From an uncultured Clostridia bacterium (GTDB taxonomy: Bacteria > Bacillota > Clostridia > Lachnospirales > Anaerotignaceae): 10,658 bases of DNA. Shown here in pieces: positions 6,082-10,658 of this stretch (position 1 is the stretch's first letter; each line of letters opens with the position of its first letter). The translations under genes and the position numbers were made by a program. The notes below the pieces were generated by a model that saw only the letters and a list, made by a program, of their open reading frames with translations, made no database searches and was not told where the DNA came from. Location: positions 1-10,658 of the forward strand of contig CATZIM010000041.1 in assembly GCA_958420075.1 (NCBI GenBank). The letters run 5' to 3'.

Positions 6082-6111
6082 TTGTCATTCTCCCTTTCTG
6101 CCTTTATTTTT

Positions 6112-7566
6112 TTATTTCATCTGTTTCAGTGCTTCTTTCAGGAAATCCCATGTACGTACAGTGGAAGAAATGGAAAGACGTTCTTCCGGTGTGTGTACGT
6201 CAAACATGTTAGGTCCCAAAGATACCATATCCAGCCAAGGCATTTTTTCTGCAAACAGACCACATTCTACACCAGCGTGGATTGCTGTCAGTTTGGGTTC
6301 TCTGCCTGTTGCTTTACGGTAAGCATCCTGCAGCAGTACCAGCAGTTTGGAATCATCGCTGTATACCCAGCCGGGATAGTCGTTGCTGCTTTCTACGGAA
6401 GCGCCGCACAGCTGTGCAATGGCTTCGATCTTTCTGCAGATAACTTCTTTTCTGGATGCAACCGCACTGCGGACAGCACTGTCGAAGTGAACGCCTTTTT
6501 CATCTGTGCATACAACACCGATGTTGCTGGAGCTTTCTACCAGACCTTCAATGTCCATGCTCATGGTTTCTACACCAAAAGGAATCAGCAGCAGGATGGA
6601 GATGACATGGCTCTTTGTTCCTTCTGTCATCACTTCTGTCACTGCTTCATTTGCTTTTTCCCATGTGATCATCATATCCGTTTCGGTGCGGTGATATTCC
6701 TGTTTCAGTACTTTTTCCATTTCCGCAACGATTTTTTCTGCTTCTTTTGCAGCATCTGCTGTCATAGTCAGAACAGCGTCTGCTTCTCTGCAGATGGCAT
6801 TGTCCATCTTGCCGCCTTCTACGCGCACCAGAGAATATGCCACTTTGCTCTGCAGTTCATCCAGCAGTCTGCCCATGAGTTTATTTGCGCTTGCACGCTG
6901 CAGATTGATGTCGCTGCCGGAATGACCGCCTTTCAGACCTCTGATCTGCAGTACATAAGCTTCTTCGCTAGCTTTCACAGCTTCTTTTTCCACAGGCAGT
7001 GTCACCTGTACTCTTCTGCCGCCGCAGCAGCTTACCAGGAATTCGCCTTCTTCTTCAGAGTCCATATTGATGAAATAAGTACCCTTCAGATCAGAAACAT
7101 CCAGTGCTTTTGCGCCGTCCATGCCTGTTTCTTCGTTTGTGGTGAACACAGCTTCCACAAAAGGATGTTCCAGTGTTGTGCTGTCCAGCACTGCCAGCAT
7201 GAATGCAACAGCAATACCGTTATCTGCGCCCAGAGTTGTGCCTTTTGCACGAATCATATCACCATCGATTTCCAGCTGCAGAGGGTCTTTTGTGAAATCA
7301 TGTTCCACACTGCCCAGTTTTTCACATACCATGTCGATATGTCCCTGGAAAATCACGCCGGGAGCCTGTTCATAGCCAGGTGTTGCAGCTTTTTTCACTA
7401 CTACGTTATCCGCTGCATCTCTGCGGCATTCCAGTCCTCTTTCTTTGGCAAAGTCTACGATATACTGTGCCAGTGCAGCTTCGTTGCCGCTGCCGTGAGG
7501 GATTTTTGTGATTTCCTCAAAATAATAAAATACTTTGTCTGTTCCCAAAGCATCTAAAACGCCCAT
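6112..7566 (-). CDS. pepD: Aminoacyl-histidine dipeptidase (peptidase D, M20 family)
   Basis: A 484-residue cytoplasmic metallopeptidase, full length for the PepD/PepV-like M20C group, that cleaves dipeptides such as X-His and feeds peptide nitrogen use. The di-zinc site is visible: GHIDMV with ligand H76 and catalytic-side D78, LGADNGIA with bridging D115, TTNEETGM with general base E145 and ligand E146, NMDSEEEGEF with D169, and the late histidine H458 in DVHTPEE. The lid or dimerisation domain (about 190-380) contains GLKGGHSGSDIN. The ATG at 7566 has AAGGAGG eight bases upstream and a good promoter at 7609-7637. The AI-2E transporter follows 30 bases after its stop. Function by family is secure; exact dipeptide range is not known. 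Confidence 0.95.
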   Translation of the reverse strand: MGVLDALGTDKVFYYFEEITKIPHGSGNEAALAQYIVDFAKERGLECRRDAADNVVVKKAATPGYEQAPGVIFQGHIDMVCEKLGSVEHDFTKDPLQLEIDGDMIRAKGTTLGADNGIAVAFMLAVLDSTTLEHPFVEAVFTTNEETGMDGAKALDVSDLKGTYFINMDSEEEGEFLVSCCGGRRVQVTLPVEKEAVKASEEAYVLQIRGLKGGHSGSDINLQRASANKLMGRLLDELQSKVAYSLVRVEGGKMDNAICREADAVLTMTADAAKEAEKIVAEMEKVLKQEYHRTETDMMITWEKANEAVTEVMTEGTKSHVISILLLIPFGVETMSMDIEGLVESSSNIGVVCTDEKGVHFDSAVRSAVASRKEVICRKIEAIAQLCGASVESSNDYPGWVYSDDSKLLVLLQDAYRKATGREPKLTAIHAGVECGLFAEKMPWLDMVSLGPNMFDVHTPEERLSISSTVRTWDFLKEALKQMK

Positions 7567-7608
7567 TGTTTGTGCCTCCTTCTTTTTTCTTTGTCAAACA
7601 ACTCCTTT

Positions 7609-7637
7609 ATGGTACCATTCTTTTGCCATTCTGTCCA
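7609..7637 (-). promoter_or_regulatory. Promoter for pepD and AI-2E transporter
   Basis: On the minus strand TACCAT (7609-7614, 4/6) with an extended TGG before it, 17 bases from TGGACA (7632-7637, 5/6). Predicted start about 7602, leader about 35 bases. It lies between pepD and copy 2 of the repeat element, whose near end is only about 23 bases upstream of the -35 box. Confidence 0.6.
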
Positions 7638-7659
7638 CCATTGCCGCCTTCCTTTTGCC

Positions 7660-7850
7660 CATAAAAAAGAAAACCATAAAAGAAATTTCCCTTTTTCTTG
7701 ATTTCTCAATGGGAATTACAGCAGGTATTCAGAAGAAAACACGGCTAATAAATCCTGTAAAAATAAGAAAGCCGGAATCCTCAGTATCATAAGGATTTCA
7801 GCTTGCTTTGCTTTCTTATGAAGAAGCTCCGAAAGAACCTCTGTTTTCGT
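7660..7850. repeat. MITE-like palindromic element, diverged copy 2
   Basis: About 190 bases collinear with copy 1 read in reverse orientation. Shared exact blocks: CATAAAAAAGAA (7660-7671 = 4333-4344 reversed), TTCAGAAGAAAACA (7728-7741 = 4274-4287), ATAAGGATTTCAGCTT (7789-7804 = 4215-4230) and TTTCTTATGAAGA (7812-7824 = 4196-4208), at nearly equal spacing. The terminal inverted repeats are eroded, so this looks like an older copy. An extra stretch near 7691-7712 explains most of the length difference. Boundaries are approximate. No coding capacity; together with the pepD promoter it accounts for the 301-base gap between pepD and the acyltransferase gene. Confidence 0.6.
7768..7804 (-). terminator. 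Terminator-like hairpin at the end of the phn operon
   Basis: On the minus strand AAGCTGAAATCCT pairs with AGGATTCCGGCTT (one mismatch and one G-U) around a loop of about ten bases, followed by the T-rich TCTTATTTTTA. It lies 63 bases after the acyltransferase stop at 7868 and is the central hairpin of element copy 2. No other terminator was seen for this operon. Confidence 0.6.
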
Positions 7851-7867
7851 AGTTTTCCAACTTCTGA

Positions 7868-8482
7868 TTATTTTTCATCAGAAACATCATATTTTTTGAT
7901 GAATGTTTCCAAGTTCTCAAAATCCCCCATGCGCCCTTTGATTTCTTCATGAGACCAATCCCACCAGCGAATCCGTTCCAAAGCGGCGATGATATCATCA
8001 GAAAAACGCATACGAATCTTTTTTGCAGGCACACCTGCCACAACCGTATAAGGCGGTACATCATGGGTCACAACGGCGCCGCTGCCAACCACCGCACCAT
8101 TGCCGATAGTCACCCCCGGCATAACTGTTACGCCATGTCCCAACCACACATCATTCCCAATATGCACACGGGATTCCTTTCGCCATGCAAAAAAAGCCGC
8201 GTCATCTTCTCCAAAGCCAAACTGTTTCCGGCGATAGGTAAAATGATGCTGTGCTGGACGGGTATAGGTAGGATGATTGCCGGGATTGATGCGTACAAAA
8301 CTTGCGATGGAGCAGAATTTCCCAATATCCGCCGCAAAAATCTGATTATACCCCGCACAATAGGTATAATCCCCAAAGGTCACATCTTCCAGTTCACTGT
8401 GGGCCTGCACCTGTGTGTAACGTCCCAGCTTGGTGTCAATGAGCACCACGTCATCTTCTATATTGTCGTATTCTTTCAGCAC
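7868..8482 (-). CDS. Hexapeptide-repeat acyltransferase of the phosphonate-gene-associated type, GTG start
   Basis: A 204-residue left-handed beta-helix protein of the xenobiotic acetyltransferase group, close in pattern to the DapH/CatB-like proteins found with phosphonate genes (TIGR03308 type). Visible: LGRYTQV and [13 protein letters not shown] turns, the GNHPT motif with the likely catalytic histidine (H70), [22 protein letters not shown] (79-100), and the hexapeptide run [31 protein letters not shown] (108-138) ending in [14 protein letters not shown]. It probably transfers an acetyl group from acetyl-CoA; the substrate is unknown. The start is GTG at 8482, overlapping the end of the PHP gene by 7 bases, with GAGG close before; no ATG lies at the right place. 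Its position suggests a role beside C-P lyase, perhaps like PhnO, but this is inference. Confidence 0.88.
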   Translation of the reverse strand: MLKEYDNIEDDVVLIDTKLGRYTQVQAHSELEDVTFGDYTYCAGYNQIFAADIGKFCSIASFVRINPGNHPTYTRPAQHHFTYRRKQFGFGEDDAAFFAWRKESRVHIGNDVWLGHGVTVMPGVTIGNGAVVGSGAVVTHDVPPYTVVAGVPAKKIRMRFSDDIIAALERIRWWDWSHEEIKGRMGDFENLETFIKKYDVSDEK

Positions 8483-9276
8483 AAAGCCTCTACCCCGCTT
8501 TCTTCCGCCAGATATGTGCCCAAATCCGGCGCCGCTTTTTCATATTCTCCATGAAAATCACTGCCGCCTGTCAAAAACAGACCGTACTCATCCGCATATC
8601 TGCGAATCTTTTCACGGGCCTCCGCATTATTTGCGGGATGGTTCAGTTCCAGACCTTTCAAACCTGCTTCTACCAGTTTTGGAATCAAGCAGAAATTCTG
8701 CTGCTGTCCGCTGTGGGCAAGGACTGCTTTTCCGCCTGCCGCCGTAATGACCCGAACAGCTTCATAAGGGTCCAGATACTTAATATCGAAATGGCAGATA
8801 CCATTATTTTTGAACACACGCTGATAAAATTCACCGAACATATCCGGTGCTTGTCCTGTCTGCACTAAATATTCCATGATATGCTGTTTATAAATATATT
8901 TGCCATCTGCACGATGGATTTTATCCAAATCCACATGATAGCCATGCTCCTGCAAAACGGCAATCTGTTTCATGGAATTTTCATGTCTGGCTTTCAAAAG
9001 AGGATGCACAAAATCCTCCACCAATTCCATATCCTGTATGCCATATCCCAAAACATGCACCCGTTTATCCACTGTATAGTCATAGGCAGAAATTTCAATG
9101 CCCGGAATCACTTTCACAGGCAGTCCCTCAGGAATCTGAGATGCATGAGAAAGGGTATCGTGGTCTGTCACCGCAATGACATCCAGCCCCTTTTTCGCTG
9201 CCAGTTCCGCCAGTTCCGCAATGGTATAGCTCCCGTCAGAAACACGGGAATGCATATGTAAATCTGCTTTCATCAT
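8476..9276 (-). CDS. phnPP: PHP-domain phosphoribosyl 1,2-cyclic phosphate phosphodiesterase (PhnPP type)
   Basis: A 266-residue PHP-superfamily metal phosphoesterase. Motifs: DLHMHS (H7, H9) with D14, VTDHDT (D38, H39, D40), PGIEIS (E61), H74 in VHVLGYG, H188 in LAHSG, and GSDFHG (D240, H242), together a typical three-metal PHP site. By sequence alone it could be a general PHP phosphoesterase; its place directly after phnM and phnL points to the enzyme described from Eggerthella lenta that opens 5-phosphoribosyl 1,2-cyclic phosphate and removes the freed phosphate to give ribose 5-phosphate. That would replace PhnP and make PhnN unnecessary. The ATG at 9276 overlaps the phnL stop by 4 bases (ATGA), with GAGGGG eight bases before; the next codon is also ATG. 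Cytoplasmic. Class sure, substrate inferred from context. Confidence 0.85.
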   Translation of the reverse strand: MMKADLHMHSRVSDGSYTIAELAELAAKKGLDVIAVTDHDTLSHASQIPEGLPVKVIPGIEISAYDYTVDKRVHVLGYGIQDMELVEDFVHPLLKARHENSMKQIAVLQEHGYHVDLDKIHRADGKYIYKQHIMEYLVQTGQAPDMFGEFYQRVFKNNGICHFDIKYLDPYEAVRVITAAGGKAVLAHSGQQQNFCLIPKLVEAGLKGLELNHPANNAEAREKIRRYADEYGLFLTGGSDFHGEYEKAAPDLGTYLAEESGVEALC

Positions 9277-9965
9277 TGGAACGTCCCCTCCGAAATATTG
9301 AATACCTTATCGCACAATCCATCCATGAATTCCAGGTCATGGAAAATACCGATCATGCTGGTGCCTTTTTCTTTCAGCTGCATAAGCATATCTTTTACCA
9401 GAATCTTTGTTTTATTATCCAAAGACGCTGTAGGTTCGTCCAGCAGCATCAGTCTGGGCTGTTTTACCATGGTATGGGCAAGGTTCAGACGCAGGCGTTC
9501 CCCACCGGAGAATGTATTGGGATACAAATCCCACAGAGGTTCCGGCAGACGGAAATACCGCAGCATAGCTTCTGCTTTTTCTTTTGCTTCCGCCGCATCC
9601 ACACCTCTTTCCAGCAGTGCGTTCATAACATGTTCTCTGGCTGTGGTACGGGGCATCACGTTCAGGAACTGGGAAACATAACCAATCTCATTTTTCCGCA
9701 GGAACAGAATCTGTCTTTCTGGTGCTGTGGTCAGTTCCACTTCCCCAAAGGCTTCACTCTGATAAGTGATTTTGCCTGTAGATGCCAGATATGTACGATG
9801 AATACATTTCAATATGGTAGATTTTCCGGCGCCGGACAGACCTACAATACCGATAAACTGTCCCTGTTCCAAAGTAAAGTTAATATTCTGACAGGAATGG
9901 ATTTCTTTCTTTGCGTTATGCAGATAAAAATTCTTTGCCAGATTTTCGATTTTCAGAATTTCCAT
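9273..9965 (-). CDS. phnL: C-P lyase ABC-type ATPase subunit PhnL
   Basis: A 230-residue ABC ATPase, single domain, no membrane part. Motifs in order: Walker A GLSGAGKST (42-50), the PhnL-typical FLRKNEIGYVSQFLNVMPRTTAREHV with the Q-loop glutamine at Q99, signature FSGGERLRL (152-160), Walker B LMLLDEPTASLD (D176, E177) and the switch histidine H199 in IFHD. In E. coli PhnL acts with PhnGHIJK and PhnM in forming the phosphonate-ribose triphosphate intermediate, rather than as a transporter. The ATG at 9965 has AGGAGG five bases upstream, formed by the last two arginine codons of phnM, and only 2 bases separate the genes. The EIGYVSQFL stretch and the adjacent phnM favour PhnL over PhnK, or over a transporter ATPase. 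Confidence 0.92.
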   Translation of the reverse strand: MEILKIENLAKNFYLHNAKKEIHSCQNINFTLEQGQFIGIVGLSGAGKSTILKCIHRTYLASTGKITYQSEAFGEVELTTAPERQILFLRKNEIGYVSQFLNVMPRTTAREHVMNALLERGVDAAEAKEKAEAMLRYFRLPEPLWDLYPNTFSGGERLRLNLAHTMVKQPRLMLLDEPTASLDNKTKILVKDMLMQLKEKGTSMIGIFHDLEFMDGLCDKVFNISEGTFQ

Positions 9966-9967
9966 AA

Positions 9968-10658
9968 TTACCTCCTGTATTCCACCCGAGATGTGGTACG
10001 TCCATCTACCAGCACATGGGTGATGACGGGATAGCCGTCCAAAATATCAATGATGAGCAAATCCGCTTTTTTTCCGGGAGCGATAGAGCCATAATCCTCA
10101 GCCAGTCCCACTGCCTTCGCAGGATTCAATGTTGCTTTCTGTACCATCTGGGGCAGGTCAATGCCTGCTTCTTCATGCATTTTGAATACCCCATGGAGAA
10201 TTGCCGGCGGATAATAATCGGAGCAAAGGACATCCGCACAGCCTGCCTGAATGGCTTCTGCCGCGGACATATTGCCGGAATGGCTGCCGCCCAGCAGGAT
10301 ATTGGGCGCACCTACAACGGTATAGAATCCAAGCTGACGGGCTTCTTTGGCTGTTTCGATGTTGATAGGGAATTCGCTGATATCTACGCCAATCTTTTCA
10401 TTAATCTGCAATTTTTCTTTTGTATCATCGTCATGAGATGCCACAGCAATGCCATTGGCATGAGCCAGTTCACAGAGTTCTTTCATTTGCGCAAAAGAAA
10501 GAACATCTTTGTGGTTCTGTTTTTCCAGCAGTTCCGCAAATTCTTCTTCCTTGATTTCCCGGTTCTGGTATTTTTCCAGGACTTTATAGTACAAATCCAG
10601 ATTGCGGTACTGTCCCTGACCGGGGGAATGATCCATAAAGGAAATCTCGTCGATCATT
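9968..10658 (-). CDS. phnM: Alpha-D-ribose 1-methylphosphonate 5-triphosphate diphosphatase PhnM, N-terminus cut by window edge
   Basis: C-terminal 230 residues of an amidohydrolase-superfamily protein; the full enzyme is about 380-390 residues, so roughly 150 N-terminal residues lie beyond the right edge and the methionine at 10657 is internal. PhnM removes diphosphate from the ribosyl phosphonate triphosphate to give the substrate of the radical C-P lyase PhnJ. Diagnostic segments: SFMDHSPGQGQY, ASHDDDT (metal-site histidine and aspartates), GAPNILLGGSHSGN, CSDYYPPAILHGV with the conserved aspartate, and the amidohydrolase ending PAKAVGLAEDYGSIAPGKKADLLIID. Transcription continues into phnL. 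The order M then L differs from the K-L-M order of E. coli. The rest of the C-P lyase genes should lie upstream, outside the window. Confidence 0.95.
   Translation of the reverse strand, partial: MIDEISFMDHSPGQGQYRNLDLYYKVLEKYQNREIKEEEFAELLEKQNHKDVLSFAQMKELCELAHANGIAVASHDDDTKEKLQINEKIGVDISEFPINIETAKEARQLGFYTVVGAPNILLGGSHSGNMSAAEAIQAGCADVLCSDYYPPAILHGVFKMHEEAGIDLPQMVQKATLNPAKAVGLAEDYGSIAPGKKADLLIIDILDGYPVITHVLVDGRTTSRVEYRR

Noticed and set aside
5986..7557. A 523-codon plus-strand open frame opposite pepD and the start of the AI-2E transporter gene.
   Set aside because: Its translation is rich in Cys, Phe and His in the pattern of an antisense shadow, while the minus strand encodes recognisable, motif-complete proteins.
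7816..8064. Minus-strand open frame of 82 codons overlapping the end of the acyltransferase gene and copy 2 of the repeat.
   Set aside because: It is an alternate frame inside the acyltransferase gene, with no independent start signal or recognisable domain.

Overview
The window looks like chromosome from a low-to-mid GC Bacillota, most likely a gut-type member of the Clostridia (Lachnospirales-like). The grounds are strong AGGAGG-type ribosome binding sites, sigma-A-type promoters, some TTG/GTG starts, and a gene set typical of that group: ROK glucokinase with the CxCGxxGC motif, a C_GCAxxG_C_C protein, RseC, a YczE-type membrane protein, PepD, and a C-P lyase operon with a PHP-type phosphodiesterase. 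Genus or species cannot be fixed from the sequence alone.

Layout from left to right. (1) 1-1623, minus strand: a sugar-entry operon, glucokinase then aldose 1-epimerase (galM, cut by the left edge), with its own promoter. Both act at the start of hexose use: the epimerase interconverts sugar anomers and the kinase traps glucose as glucose 6-phosphate. (2) 1767-3012, minus strand: a membrane-anchored TPR-like protein ending in a strong intrinsic terminator, preceded by a small C_GCAxxG_C_C-family protein. (3) 3017-4254, plus strand: the only plus-strand unit, a MarR regulator translationally coupled to a YczE-like membrane protein. It has a consensus promoter and a 20-bp palindrome over the predicted start point, and is arranged back to back with the promoter of the C_GCAxxG gene. 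(4) 4364-4910, minus strand: an RseC-like membrane protein with its own promoter. (5) 4924-7637, minus strand: PepD dipeptidase followed by an AI-2E-family transporter that starts with TTG. (6) 7868-10658, minus strand: the 3' end of a phosphonate C-P lyase operon, phnM (5' end outside the window), phnL, a PHP-family cyclic phosphodiesterase (phnPP-type) and a hexapeptide acyltransferase. The genes overlap or nearly touch.

The most notable non-coding signal is a pair of related intergenic elements. Element 1 (about 4170-4341) has perfect 15-bp terminal inverted repeats, a second inverted repeat inside, and a central hairpin. Element 2 (about 7660-7850) is a diverged copy in the opposite orientation with the same blocks in the same order. 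They look like MITE-type elements, and in both places the central hairpin sits where the terminator of the preceding gene should be. Apart from these, the window is mostly ordinary housekeeping and metabolic sequence. I see no tRNA, rRNA, CRISPR array, transposase or phage gene.
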